A stretch of 64,000 nt of DNA from Dendrolimus kikuchii (taxonomy: Eukaryota > Arthropoda > Insecta > Lepidoptera > Lasiocampidae). The DNA is taken from assembly GCA_019925095.2 (NCBI GenBank), contig CM034407.1, positions 7,442,710-7,506,709 on the forward strand, given 5' to 3'. The translations under genes and the position numbers were made by a program. The notes beneath the pieces were generated by a model, which did not search any database, was not told the DNA's origin, and worked only from the letters and a program-made list of their open reading frames with translations. How positions within the stretch are numbered: position 1 is the first letter of the stretch; every line of letters starts with the position of its first letter. Positions 11,493 through 22,604 of the stretch are shown here, in pieces.

Positions 11493-12664
11493 TTACAGTA
11501 TTGGCCGTCAGGGCAATAAGAGGATACCGTACGGTGTCCTTCGAAGCGGCCTCGCTACTCGCCGGATCCCTCCCATGGGACCTGGAAGCCAGGGTCCTGG
11601 CGTCACTATATACGTGGCGCAAAGAGGCCCTGGCCAGGGGCTCCAGACCCGCGCCTCGCGAGATCGAGGTGTGCCGGTCGGAGCTCCGCCAGGTAGCCGT
11701 AGGAGTCTGGGAGGAACGCCTTAGACACCCCAGCGCGGGCCCCGCTACCATCGAGGCGGTGAGGCCCGTCCTGCAAGATTGGATAGGACGTCGTCACGGC
11801 ACCCTGACGTTCAGGCTGACACAGGTCCTCACGGGGCACGGTTGCTTCGGGAGGTACCTGTGTCGCCTCGGCCGCGAGCCCACGTCAGGGTGCCACCATT
11901 GTGACACGGGCGACGAGGACACGGCGCTGCACACACTCCAGGAGTGTCCAGCCTGGACCGAGCAGCGCCGGGAACTCATCGCCCACACCGGATCTGACAC
12001 CTCGCTCCCGGCCGTGGTACGCACCATGGTCGGGAGCCGCACCGGATGGGATGCCGTCTCCTCCTTCTGCGAGCACGTTATGTTGGCGAAGGAGGAGGCG
12101 GAGCGGGAGCGTGAGCGTACATCCTTGCTCCGCTCCCGCCAAAGGAGGACGCGCCGACGCCGGAGGGCGGACTTTGATCTTCGGCCACCGTAAGCGGGCG
12201 GCGCGGGTGGGGCCCCTTGGGGTATAGGGGTTCTCACTCACCCGCACATGCCGTCGAGATGAGAGCGCGAGTGTTCCGCGCGCGCTTATCTCTCCTCCCG
12301 TGGGGCGCGTTACAAACCGCCCCACGCCGGATTTGACCATGACGTCGCCGGGGGGGTAGTCCCCCGGCATTTGAAGAGGCCCAGTGAGGGGGGCCCACGC
12401 CTGCCAGGGCATGCGGAGACGGGAAGCCCAATTCCCCGTAGCCCTGGCATAAGGCGCAGGACGGAACACCCAGGGGTTTTAGTGGGTATCCCTAACTGGG
12501 GAGTGGCAATAGCGTGGCACCGGTTCTGACCGGGCACGCTAGTGCCACCCCCGATCTGGCGAATCCCACACACTCACACAGGTCGCGAACATCCCCCCAG
12601 GCTTCTGTGCCTGTCGCGGCTTAGTCCTCAAACGGATTTCCCCTGGCCAAAAAAAAAAAAAAAA
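11493..12664 (+). mobile_element. R1-clade LINE, 5'-truncated, ORF2 C-terminus with poly(A)
   Basis: An open frame to the TAA at 12191-12193 encodes about 230 residues of an R1-clade ORF2 C-terminal region. It begins LAVRAIRGYRTVS, has LTFRLTQVLTGHGCFGRYLC, and then a CCHC finger CHHCDTGDEDTALHTLQEC (C-x2-C-x9-H-x4-C), and ends in an Arg-rich tail. RT and endonuclease domains are missing through 5' truncation. A GC-rich 3' UTR of about 455 nt ends in a 16-A tail (12649-12664). The frame is uninterrupted and GC-rich against its surroundings, so the insertion is fairly young. It cannot move by itself. Several frames are open in this GC-rich block; only this plus-strand frame carries the family motifs. 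Confidence 0.87.
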
Positions 12665-13340
12665 GTTGGCCAAATTCGTAATAAAAAAATCATTAAATAT
12701 ATTTTTCTTGACGTAAAAATAATAAAATCTCTTCACAATCAACCTCAATTAAGGCAGACATATTATATATGTTCTTAACAAAGTCAAATTAAGTTTGTCA
12801 GCCGTAAGTTATAAAGGCGAAGAAAATTTTGGAGTTTGCAAATTAACTTTGAAATTCCTTGAAACAAACAAATCTCTAACTTGAGGTTGAATTTTGACAA
12901 ATAATGTTATTCAAAGCCTCATTCTTAGTCTGTTGGTGTTTTAAAAAACAAAATCTCCGGTAATCTTTGTTTACCTACTTAGAAGACGGTAAGCAGATTT
13001 GCAGCTCGAATGCTAATGTACGCCACAGTGCTCGTTTAAATTAAGTCTTAATTACGAAAAAGCCTACGTCACTGATAAACGGTTGTAGTAATTTGTACTT
13101 TGACAAAGAAGAATCAAGGCTGATAATCGATTAAAGATAATCCTAATGAAGTCAGGAGTAATGGACTGTTTCAGTTTTTATTTTACGTTCGACGTTTGAC
13201 TCGTGATGTCATTCGCTCTAGAGGCTTTGGATTTAAGATTTGCTTGAATCTTATTTGCTTTTGTTCTGGGTTTAAGAGCCTTTTTAGTATTAGCATGGAA
13301 GAAGAACTAAGAAATGATAATCTTCTACTAATAAACGCAA
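12665..13340. other. AT-rich stretch, nothing recognised
   Basis: This is ordinary AT-rich DNA between the R1-clade insertion and the inverted-repeat element. No coding signature was seen. Confidence 0.45.
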
Positions 13341-13347
13341 CTTATAA

Positions 13348-13840
13348 GGGCGGGTTCACATTAGCTGGATCCGACATTTTACCGTGGGCAGATTGTCGGG
13401 TCTTGCTGTTCACATTAAAGCTGCCGGTACGAATAATGAATATACAGTCGCTGTGATCGTTGTCTGACAGTTGTGAGTATACAATGGACGACGACGTTCT
13501 GATTATAATGTGATATTTAAATGGAAAACAAAAAAAATCTTATCCCACAGCAAACTCTTATCTTCTACAAGAGAAATCAAAACGTCTATATTTATTTCGC
13601 CTTCCATGTCTAAGCGTGTCCTCCTCGCGTACACGCTGGTGAAACTGCTGGTGAGAGCGGTGAAAGCGCAGGTGGCTGGGTGTCTTCGCGCTACGAACCG
13701 ACAATTGTGAAGAGCGGCGCTGTACAAAGTTATATGCCAATATTATATCCTACCCGACAGTAATCGTGACCTACCGTCCGATATCCGATAAATGTGTCGT
13801 CGCCGACAGTTTTATCGGTTCGCTCTAATGTGAACAGCTT
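13348..13840. mobile_element. Non-autonomous inverted-repeat DNA element carrying a MADF-like start (Harbinger-type candidate)
   Basis: The ends share an inverted GTTCACATTAG (13354-13364 and its complement 13825-13835), and a partial internal copy, GTTCACATTAAAG, lies near 13410. The subterminal sequence is GC-richer than its flanks. Inside, on the minus strand, 13607-13503 encodes 34 residues, with INIDVLISLVEDKSLLWDK matching the first helix of a MADF/Myb-SANT-like DNA-binding domain. The domain then stops abruptly. MADF-like ORFs accompany PIF/Harbinger transposases, so I infer a deleted Harbinger relative. Capture of a host MADF gene start is the alternative. No clear 3-bp target duplication could be fixed. 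Confidence 0.5.
13503..13607 (-). pseudogene. Truncated MADF-like ORF start
   Basis: A 34-codon frame beginning MEGEINIDVLISLVEDKSL and ending soon after WDK. MADF domains run to about 80-90 residues, so most of the domain is missing. The sequence after WDK is a T-run and hydrophobic filler, which looks like a deletion junction. It lies wholly within the inverted-repeat element at 13348-13840. Confidence 0.5.
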
Positions 13841-13879
13841 TATTAAAATCCATATGTTAATATGTATTTTTTTCAAATC

Positions 13880-14225
13880 GAGTTATAGGTTCAAGCTTGA
13901 CAGCTATCTCAACTGATGTTAAGTGAAGATGCGATCTAGGATGGAGCATGCTTACCTATTAGATACCTATTTACTCGTGACTTGAAGATCACTGGTTTAT
14001 ATAAATAGGGGAATACATACTCCGGCAAATTGTGCCACTCGAGAGCGGCGCGCAAAGGAAAGGTGGAAGCAAAACGCTTAGTTTTAACTAATGGTATGTC
14101 CACCATGTAACGATGGCGCTAACAATCTGGTTGTCCGATGATAGAAAGGAGTTGGGGGAACTAAGTCGTAAAGTTCCATAGCACACTCTCCAGTGTATCC
14201 GATAGAAAACGGACAGACCTACTAC
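13880..14225 (-). pseudogene. LINE family L C-terminal relic, decayed
   Basis: Nucleotide blocks match the copy at 105-476: TCTAGGATGGAGCA, GCTTACC, CTCCGGCA, GTATGTCCACCAT, TGTCCGATGATAGAAAGGAG and CACTCTCCAGTGTATCCGAT. Frames are broken throughout. The orientation is the same as the 105-476 copy. Confidence 0.65.
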
Positions 14226-14229
14226 CCTG

Positions 14230-14965
14230 CGGCGATATGCATCCGACACTTTTATCGTTCCGGTAAAACAGTTGGTCCGACTTAAAGCGAACCAGCACTA
14301 GCAATCATACCACCAGTTCTTGTTTTTATAGAAAATTTCAAATAAACTCAACGTTCTATTTTTTAAAGTCAAATCAGTCAAAAATTGTAAGTCCAAATTA
14401 GCTTCTTTGTAATTTCGTAAGTTTCATGAAATATATAGTCAACAGCCAAATCGACTGAGATACTTATTATAACTTTCGAAAACGCTAGAAATCTAGGCGA
14501 TTTTGTATGAGCGTAGCAAGCTACGACGTCATAGTTTCAACGAATCAAATAGTTTATGAATTATTCTTTAAACAATAGTTTAAATTTGTTCCATCAACGA
14601 TATTTTAAAATATATTAATAACACGATATTTAATGCCTGAACTGTTATATGAACATTGTTTTAGAATTTACAACTACTTTTGCTCGCGGCGTACCTTCGC
14701 TTGTAATAATGTAATTTTCCTAAACAGAGTGGAGAACCGGCCGTTGGGAGTCCCCGAAGCCCTTCTTAGAAATATCACATGTTACGTCACGTACATGGAA
14801 TAATTTATTGCTAAATAATTAGCAAGGTTATTAGTATTACTGAATAGTCCATGTACGTGCCAAATTCTGTCAATACAGAAAACAGAAAACCTTCAGACAT
14901 GCATCTACGAATATGTCTAGGGTTTTTTACATATTTTCACGTAGCATTTAAGATTTCTGTATATA
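14230..14965. other. AT-rich stretch, nothing recognised
   Basis: No coding or repeat structure beyond simple AT-richness was seen. Confidence 0.45.
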
Positions 14966-14977
14966 TAGTCTTAAGTC

Positions 14978-15483
14978 GCGGTGCTGGTACCTACGCTCAC
15001 GTATGGATGCGAGAGTTGGGTATGGAAGAGAGAGCATGAAAGTAGAGTAAACGCGGTCGAGATGCGAGCACTGCGCAAAATCTGCGGAGTGACGCTCGCG
15101 GACCGCGTTTGTAATACCGAAGTAAGAAAGAGAGTTGGTCTGAAAGAGAGTGTCGGGGTGAAGGTAAGGAAAGGAATGCTCCGGTGGTTCGGGCATGTGG
15201 AAAGAATGCATGATGAAAGAATGACTAAACAGATATACAATGCAAAAGTGGATGGATGCAGAAGTCGTGGAAGGCCACGACACACCTTCTATGATCAAAT
15301 TGATCGTGTACTAGCAGAAGGTGATGTCAGGAGCCTTAAGAACAGACGAGCTTGCATGACAAGAGTTATGAATGTCAAAGAGGCAAGTGAGGTGTGTAAG
15401 AATAAGCCTAAATGGCACTCTGTTGTTCGTGCCTACCCCGCAAGGGAACTGGCGTGAAGTTATGTATGGATGTATGTATGTAA
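14978..15483 (+). mobile_element. RTE-like LINE tail, copy 2 (506 bp, longest)
   Basis: The longest copy of the family, with an uninterrupted frame (14981-15457) for the last 158 residues of ORF2. Motifs include TYGCESWVWK, VEMRALRKICGVT, GMLRWFGHVERM, YNAKVDGC and RSRGRPRHTF, and it ends ...ARELA. This is the region after the RT domain in RTE-type LINEs. It ends in an (ATGT)n tail and is flanked by TCTTAAGTC (14969-14977 and 15484-15492). The RT and endonuclease are missing, so it is dead on arrival. Confidence 0.9.
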
Positions 15484-15509
15484 TCTTAAGTCTAATGTTA
15501 AAATAATTA

Positions 15510-15710
15510 AGCAACAATTACATCTACAGTATTTTGTACTCCCCTCCAACGGTTGAGCCTAGCTCCCGCGGCGATGGAGCTACGGGCTCTCGCCAGTGGT
15601 GCGTCACCCTCATCCAACGGGGTAACATCATCGACGCAGCACACACATAAAAATAAACCCCCAATCACATTTATTTTATAATTCAAAATACCCGGAACGT
15701 CATCTAGCGA
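15510..15710. repeat. GC-rich unclassified segment
   Basis: The minus strand has a 72-codon frame containing DVTPLDEGDAPLARARSS. The composition and lack of splice context suggest transposable-element sequence, but I cannot name the family. Confidence 0.3.
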
Positions 15711-15723
15711 AGGTCGAACTAAC

Positions 15724-15981
15724 AATTTATTTTTTTTTTACCAGGGGAACTCCGTTTGAGGATTAAGCCGCGACAAGGGCAGAACCTTGGGGGGATATTT
15801 CGCGACTTAGTGTGGGATTCGCCGAATCGGGGGTGACACTAGCATGCCCAGTCAGAACTGGAGCCATGCTATTGCCACTCCCCAGTTAGGGATACCCACT
15901 AAAACCCCTGGGTGTTCCGTCCTGCGCCTTATGTCAAGGCTACGGGTAATTGGGCTGCCCGACTCTGCGATGCCCTGGCAG
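15724..15981 (-). mobile_element. R1-like LINE 3' end, 5'-truncated, with 13-bp target duplication
   Basis: This is the reverse complement of the 3' UTR of the element at 11493-12664: a T-run (tail), then CCGCGACA, GATTCGCC, CTCCCCAGTTAGGGATACCC, CCCCTGGGTGTTCCGTCCTG and TGCCCTGGCA. It is flanked by AGGTCGAACTAAC at 15711-15723 and 15982-15994. The copy holds only the last ~250 bp of the element. Perfect duplications show it is a real insertion event and probably recent. Confidence 0.88.
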
Positions 15982-15994
15982 AGGTCGAACTAAC

Positions 15995-16597
15995 CAAGAC
16001 CAACTAACCATGACAGAAACAGATTAAAATTGCGTTGTTATACTTTTTGCTATGACGACGCATTTGTTAGTGAATTGCAACAGTGGTGTCAACAAAAAGC
16101 GATCGGAGCGCCCTCTCTTCGACCGTCTATCTATCCCTCGGGAACAGCAGCTTATTCTGGATGAAAGGTACCCTATGTTTTTTTATATAGCAGAATTTCA
16201 AGACGATCCGTTGCGGAATTAAAGCCGTGTTCATGAACCACTCACATTCGCATTATCGCATTTATAATATTAGTTTGAATGACGGAAGGAATTTTATTTG
16301 TAGAATTACAGGATTTGGATTTAAGAAAAGGTATAAAATAATAGAAATATTTCCGTTGTGCAAAACGACACGGGACGATGTTTCCAAAGTTAACCCTTAA
16401 CTCGGCCCGTGGCTCTATCCTGTAGTTTTTATTAACTTACAGTGAAACAAACTAGTTTGGAATTTTGCCGAGACGACGCGACTTCATCTTTGTACGTATG
16501 AACCACTTTTAAGAGCCAACCTTATCCAATTTTATTTATACTTAAGGATCTAATTCTTAAATTTAATACGTTGTTGGAAAATAGGACGACGACCTAT
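15995..16597. other. Mixed stretch, no gene recognised
   Basis: A GC-richer part at 16100-16160 could be LTR-like debris. No terminal repeats were found. CATTTATAATATTAG near 16260 resembles the 5' ends of the Helitron-like repeats. Confidence 0.35.
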
Positions 16598-16705
16598 CTA
16601 ATGGAAAGCGGTTACCGTCGCCTATGAAAGTTTGTAAACATCAGAGGCGAAGCCAACACGTTACCAGCCTTTGGGATGGTATAGATGAGATGGGATAAAG
16701 AATAG
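16598..16705 (-). repeat. Repeat B fragment
   Basis: It matches 59824-59950 in blocks such as GGAAAGCGGTTACCGTCGCC, AGGCGAAGCCAA and GGGATAAAGAA-like ends. It directly abuts the repeat A copy that follows, suggesting that one landed in or beside the other. Confidence 0.5.
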
Positions 16706-16708
16706 GCA

Positions 16709-16996
16709 ACCGTGCAGGAACTGAGAAAGAATACAATTTCCTGCGGCCGGGCGGCTTGTCGTAAGAGGCGACAAAACAACCCACAGCCAGGTGGGATGGT
16801 ATTTTTCCAACTGGCTCGCTACCACCCCTGGTCTAGGGTATGCCGTCATAACAACCTTGAGTTGTGTTCCGGTTTTCCTTGAGAGAGCAGCAGCGCATTT
16901 GTATCACCTTTGGTGTTACAAATGTCTATAGGCGATGGTAACAGCTTTCCATCAGGTGAGCCATCTGCCTGTCTGCCGAACTCTGCAATAAAAAAA
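16709..16996 (+). repeat. Repeat A copy with A-tail
   Basis: Plus-oriented copy: GTGCAGGAACTGAGAAAG, CCTGCGGCCGGGCGGC, TGTCGTAAGAGGCGACAAAA, CAACCTTGAGTTGTGTTCCG and GGCGATGGTAACAGC, ending ACTCTGCAATAAAAAAA. This defines the 3' end of the family as A-rich, as in SINEs or LINE 3' ends. Confidence 0.87.
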
Positions 16997-16997
16997 C

Positions 16998-17846
16998 GGG
17001 ATGAGATAGGGAAGATATGGGAAAGATGGTTGGGTATAGATAGATATGTGGTACTTGAATTTAATGGTGATATGAGTTCAGGGCTGCTTATCAGTGATAA
17101 GTTATCACTTATTTATATCTACTAAAACTGTTTCTGAGTGTAGAAAAAGGGCTTTTAATTAATTATGGCAAACTAAAATTCACGATAATGATCTGTTAAT
17201 TTTGATAATATCAAAGTGTGATTTGAATTTAGGAATGTAGGTGTTTACGACATTTATAGTATTCAAGTAAATTAATATTAAAGGTAAAATCCACAATTAA
17301 TAAATTCGATATGGGCAATTGTGGTTGAATAATAAATAGACCTTCACCTGATTATTTAATTCAAATAAAATCGCTTGAGTGCATGACGTGTAATTGTCCA
17401 TCTCTTTCTTTTCTACATAATTCCCTATATTTGAGCCAAATATACCTTGCTCAATGGGTGAGAAGAAATCGACGGAAAGCAAGGAGGTAGTCCAATTGTG
17501 CTCTGTGCGTAACTCGAAATAAAGTGAAATAATGGTTACAAAATACTTTAAGTAAAATTGTGTAGTGATACAAATACTCTAAATCTTTATCAGACTTAAC
17601 AATAGTGGCCATAGGATATAATAACATAGAAGAACTGTCCCGTATGACTATTTGAAGGAGATCCAGTGAGTTCGCTTTGTGTCCTTCCAATTTCGATACA
17701 CTAATTTACTCAAAAGTTTTGTTTATTAAAATTGAACCAAAGCATAAACAATAGGTACTTACGAATTATTTACACAAAATTTTTACAGAACCGATCTTTT
17801 AAACATAGGTCGGCTTCGTTTCACTTCCGCCTTAGCCTTCGTGATT
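16998..17846. other. AT-rich stretch, nothing recognised
   Basis: Several 60-80 codon frames overlap on both strands without recognisable motifs. I treat them as chance. Confidence 0.45.
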
Positions 17847-17858
17847 ATATTTCTTATA

Positions 17859-18104
17859 GATACATACATAACTACACGCCAGTTCCCTTGCGGGGTAGGC
17901 ATGAACAACAGAGCGCCATTCAGACTTATTCTTACACACCTCACTTACTTCTTTGACATTCATAGCTCATGCACGCTCGTCTGTTCTTAAGGCTCCTGAT
18001 ATCACCTTCTGCTAGTACACGATCAATTTGATCATGGAAGGTGTATCGTGGCCTTCCACGTCTTCTGCATCCATCCACTTTTGCATTGTATATCTGTTTA
18101 GTCA
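17859..18104 (-). mobile_element. RTE-like LINE tail, copy 3 (246 bp)
   Basis: Minus-strand 3' end of the family, with the (CATA)n tail at the low coordinate. It is flanked by ATATTTCTTATA at 17847-17858 and 18105-18116 (12 bp). It is truncated upstream of the YNAKVDGC segment, and the frame carries small deletions. Confidence 0.88.
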
Positions 18105-18499
18105 ATATTTCTTATAATCACCCAAAATTCGTTTTATATCTAGACATAGAGACTGCAGACGTGGTAAATATTCCTCCTTTTTCCTCCATATGCCAGCCGC
18201 TCATTACTTAAAATTCGCGTACCATACATGTATACCGTATTCTGAAAAGAGATGGGATAAAAGGACAAGAAAACAAAAAACCTCACATTCGTATTTATAA
18301 TATTAGTTAGAATTTATAATAATAATAATTTATTTTAATTTTTATAAGAATTTATAATTATAATAGTAATATTGAGTAATATTTAATTTAAGTACAGTAA
18401 CTATTTTTCTAGTAATTAAATATAATAATGTAATTTAATATCTTGGTATGAGTAGTATGTTTAGTACTTATGAAAATTAAGTACACTAACTAATTTTAT

Positions 18500-18820
18500 T
18501 TTTTTATTTTTTATTGCAGGAGTTCAGCAGACAGGCAGGCGGCCCACTTGATGGAAAGCGGTTACCATCGCCTATAGACATTTGCAACACCAAAGGTGCT
18601 ATAAATGCGCTGCTGCTCTCTTAAGGGAGACTGGAACCTGGTCACTAATGCCGGAACACAACTCAAGGTTGTTATGGCGGCATACTCTAGACCAGGGGTG
18701 GTAGCCATCCAGTCGGGCAAATGTCCTACCACCTGGCTGCGGGTTTTTTTGTCGTCTCTTACGACAGGCCGCCCAGCCGCAGGAAATTGTATTCTTTCTC
18801 CGTTCCTGCACGGATATAAT
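18500..18820 (-). repeat. Repeat A copy, near full length
   Basis: It starts with a T-run and TTGCAGGAGTTCAGCAGACA (the tail end) and runs to CGTTCCTGCACGGATA. It is a good reference copy, very similar to those at 39446 and 52088. Confidence 0.88.
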
Positions 18821-19555
18821 TAATTACAATACACATGTATAATGCAATATTTTTAATATCAGTGTTATATTCTTTATAGCATGAAAATATTTTAGAAACA
18901 AAGTACTATTAATACTGTGCAATGTAATATTGAAGGTATGGAAGAGCGGATCTTCTGATAAAAGTAAAATTTGATTAAAAGAAAATCCCAGCAAGAGGCC
19001 ACAAATTGTGCAAGTGTGTTTTAAAAATAAAATACTGTTCTCTGTATTTTAGTCATTTTATATGTACCCTGTACTACTTACTTACATGGTAATCAATTTT
19101 ATTTCATTTCATTTCAATAAATATTTTCATTTTCATATTTTCATTGTAACTAGTGTTAAAGATGTCGCCAAGAAATTCCTGGTAACATTACATTTTAAAA
19201 CTGAAATAATTTTGACTAAGCCATCACGCTCTCGTAGTCTATAAACTCTGTTGCTCCACTAAAATGTACAATTCTCTGGGGGGTATTAAACTGGTACTTT
19301 TATCTCACGCCGCAGCTAAAGAGGGATGAATACATCAAACGGGTTCGAAGCTTAATCGTTGGGAAAGCACTCCGGGGCGAATCGAATTCTGCGTCTTTGA
19401 TTGCCCCTTTAAACGAGATATTTTAATGGTAGATCTCTTGTAGAAAATTTATTTTTATACGACTTCTAATAAACCCTTGTAAAATCGTCATCTTTTTCCG
19501 TCTCTGTGTTCGTCTGTCTTTGTATGTGCAATTGTCTCGTTAGCTAATCCTATAA
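18821..19555. other. AT-rich stretch, nothing recognised
   Basis: A run of TTTCATTTCATTTC near 19100 is a short simple repeat. There is no other structure. Confidence 0.45.
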
Positions 19556-19801
19556 TCCTTCCTATAAATATTATAAACGCGAAAGTTTGTAACAATGTAT
19601 GTATGGATGTATAGATGTATGGATGTATGTTTGTTACTCTTTCACGCAAAAACTACTGAATGGATTTTGACGAAACTTTACAGTAATATAGCTTACACAT
19701 CAGAATAATACATAGGCTATCATTTATAAAGATATAGTATGAATTATCCAAAATATAAGGATTTTCCATCACCACGCGGGTGAAACCGCGAGCGCAGCTA
19801 G
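19556..19801 (+). mobile_element. Helitron-like non-autonomous element, family H1
   Basis: A 246-bp unit beginning TCC and ending GCGCAGCTAG, with A before and T after, as expected for Helitron insertion at A^T. A GC-rich hairpin (GCGG/CCGC around GTGAAA) lies just before the CTAG end. The middle has a (TGTA/TGGA)n microsatellite, AAAAACTACTGAATGG, and GGCTATCATTTATAAAG. Copies on the other strand lie at 50804-51036 and 60145-60434. No Rep/helicase gene is present. Confidence 0.72.
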
Positions 19802-19989
19802 TAGTTCATATATGTAACTATTATAATCTACCTCATATGTTACAAATGCGGCGTACAGCAGTAAAATTAATAGCAATGTTTGAACTGTCTTACTTCTAAT
19901 TGATTTATTTTTGATTTTAACGTTCTTTCTTTATATATTAAAATATTAGAATTTATTGTAAGATGTGTCCGCATCCCTATTATATAGTA

Positions 19990-20180
19990 CTTAAATAAAA
20001 ATAAACCATGTTGGGCGCCAAAACGTTTTTTAGTACAGAATTGTCAACGCCACCTACACTGCCGCGGTGACGTGAAATTGTGCAGCGTACCGGCACTCCG
20101 TGACCGAACTTCGGGATGAGCAGTCGTGTTACGTGTAGGGGTGACAAATCTTATTAAGTAGACAAAGTTCGAGGTTGGCG
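19990..20180. other. GC-richer patch, possible LTR-element scrap
   Basis: It contains TTGGGCGCCAAAACG, which resembles primer-binding-site sequence found next to 5' LTRs. No LTR pair or coding domain is seen around it. Low confidence. Confidence 0.2.
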
Positions 20181-20460
20181 TTTGAAAATTTTAGAAATAA
20201 GTTTTAAGTCGGTATTTTATTTCCTAGATATAATTTATTTTAATTCGGTCATTGACAGATACTCGCTATGTAAGAAATATAATATTGACACAATGATGAA
20301 TATTAATGGAACGTAAAGCAGAACTCGAGCTTAAAGTCATATGGAAAGAAGAATTGTGATATGTGAAATTATTTGCCAAGCCCGATTTATACCTCAGTTT
20401 TGATATCAGAACCACATTTTTTAATATGAGTCTTTTTCTTAATTTAATTATAGTTAGAAA

Positions 20461-20620
20461 CTAGTTGCACCCGCGACAACGTTAGCACTCTTTACTTTAT
20501 CAACTTTGAATTCATAAATAGAATCATTATCTCCTAAACCCTACAAAGTATTGAAAAGAAATATACTCATAAATTTAAGATAGAATTCCTAAAAATTTGG
20601 TTGTAATTTATTAGCGATTT
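20461..20620 (-). repeat. Helitron-like 3' end scrap
   Basis: It starts with CTAGTTGCACCCGCGACAAC on the plus strand, the same style of CTAG plus GC-rich end as the other families, and the base before is A. The rest is too diverged to assign. Confidence 0.35.
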
Positions 20621-20814
20621 CACATATACATTTCGATACACAGATATTTTTCAAAGGATTATTTATTAGTACAGGCATCGTATAAGCAGCAGTTTTCACT
20701 TTAATTTTAGCACTTTTTTGAAAGCAGACGGATGAAATAATGGAAACACATATGACGGGAAGGGATTACCATCAGTAAAACAGAAATAAATGTATTTTTT
20801 TAAATGATTTTATA

Positions 20815-21085
20815 CATTTGCGTTAGACCACTATGTCATCCGATGTTGAATGAAAACGCCGTCTAGGATGGAGCACGCTTACCTAGTAGATATCTATTCA
20901 CTTGACTTAAAGACTTCTAGGTCTGTCAAGAAATACAGACTTATACGGTGGTGGTTTGTCCACCATGTTTGTGATAGTGGCGCAAACCGTTGCGTCTGGT
21001 TGTCCAATGGAAAAATTGGGATGGGGCAACCAGCTCCTGCAGTTCTGAGGTACGTTCCTCGAAATGCTCCGATAGAAGACTAGCA
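20815..21085 (-). pseudogene. LINE family L C-terminal relic, decayed
   Basis: It shares TCTAGGATGGAGCACGCTTA, GTCCACCATG, GCGTCTGGTTGTCC and CTCCGATAGAAGAC with the copies at 105-476 and 13880-14225. Frames are broken. Confidence 0.65.
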
Positions 21086-21144
21086 GCTTAGGAACTATAA
21101 ATTATATTCTAAGAAAATAAAACATAACATAACTGAAAAATACA

Positions 21145-21604
21145 TACATTCATACATAACTTCACGCCAGTTCCCTTGCGGGGTAAGCACGAACAACAGA
21201 GCGCCATTTAGGCTTATTCTTACACACCTCACTTGCTTCTTTGACATTCATAATTCTTGTCATGCACGCTCTCTGTTCTTAAGGCTCCTGACATCACCTT
21301 CTGGTAGTACACTATAAATTTGATCATGGAAGGGGTGTCGTGGCTTTCCACGACATGTGCATCCATTCACTTTTGCATTGTATATCTGTTTAGTCATTCT
21401 TTCATCATGCATTCTTTCCACGTGCTTGAACCACCGGAGCATTCCTTTCCTTACCTTCACCCCGACACTCTCTTTCAGACCAACTCTCTTTCTTGCTTCG
21501 GTATTACGAACGCGGTCCGCGAGCGTCACTCCGCAGAATTTGCGCAGTGCTCGCGTCTCGACCGCGTTTACTCTACTTTCATGCTCTCTCTTCTATACCC
21601 TGTT
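21145..21604 (-). mobile_element. RTE-like LINE tail, copy 4 (460 bp)
   Basis: Second longest copy, on the minus strand. It has the CGVTLADRVRNTEARKRVGL and GMLRWFKHVERM segments and is flanked by ACTGAAAAATACA at 21132-21144 and 21605-21617 (13 bp). A 2-nt deletion near 21270 (AGAGAGCGTGC where copy 2 has AGACGAGCTTGC) shifts the frame before the end of the ORF. Confidence 0.9.
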
Positions 21605-21617
21605 ACTGAAAAATACA

Positions 21618-22604
21618 CCCCATACATACATACATTAACTACCCAAAAAAATAAAAAGATAAATAACAATAAGAAAACAAGATCTCTGCCCCGAATAGAG
21701 GTGGGAGAGAATAAAAAAAATACACGTACGTCACTCATCTTCTTATAATTTAAAAATACTGATATAACTTCTATATTAGATTACAAAACTCCATTAGGCA
21801 ACCCTATATTTCCCGTAACGTAATATTAAAGGCGATGCCTTGGATTTCGTGTCTTTGGTACGCCTTGAAGTCCTAATGCGGTTATTTAGAATGCTACTAG
21901 ACATGGTTTAACATAGTTTTATCGAATAACATTATTGGAAAGCCATGTATATAACATACTTAAAGACTTTTCTTTTAAGAGGTACTTAGTGACCAATGAC
22001 TTGAGTTTATTGAAAACTGTTATTCCTTAATATCTATTTTTACTTTTAGCTGATCTAAATGTATAGAATCAGAATGAGAATATCCATAAGAGAACTAAGG
22101 TAATTGAAATACACGCGTTTAATAAAACAAAGAAATATCTCATAATTGGCGTATTTTTGGGAATGAGCGTTTAAAGTTTTCACCTATTACGAGTTGGTCT
22201 TTGTTTGTTAATAAATTATAAATCAAAATTATTTCAAATTATTGAATGATCTTTAACTGTATGTGTATGTATGTGTAAAGGATTTATATTCAAGTAATAA
22301 ATGAATTTTATTTGTTGATAATAACTAAAAAAGTAATTTGAATGAATCTTTATTTGTAGAAATATAGGTAATAGATGTACAAAAAGTGATAACAAAGTAA
22401 ACCGGTCTCACTGCATTTCACCTAAACACGGTCATACAAATATTTGCGCACACGTCAATTTCAAAAAAATATAATAATTCTAAATTTATAAACACAATTC
22501 CTTTAATTATATATTAAATACAGAAATAAAAGAATGTCAGAAATAGAAGATAGAAAATAAAGAATCATATTTATTTGTAGTACTTATCTCACTTTATGAT
22601 TAAA
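21618..22604. other. AT-rich stretch, nothing recognised
   Basis: It begins with a short (CATA)n run. The rest is ordinary AT-rich DNA without repeats or coding signature. Confidence 0.45.

Noticed and set aside
11794..12469. Long minus-strand ORFs of 147 and 194 codons
   Set aside because: They are shadows of the GC-rich R1-clade ORF2, which carries the CCHC finger on the plus strand.
5333..12900. Shared GGTTGAATTTTGACA-like motif at 5337, 6848 and 12889 as transposon ends
   Set aside because: The matches are short and partial (the 6848 site diverges after TTTTA). No inverted partner or duplication could be found, so I could not support an element.
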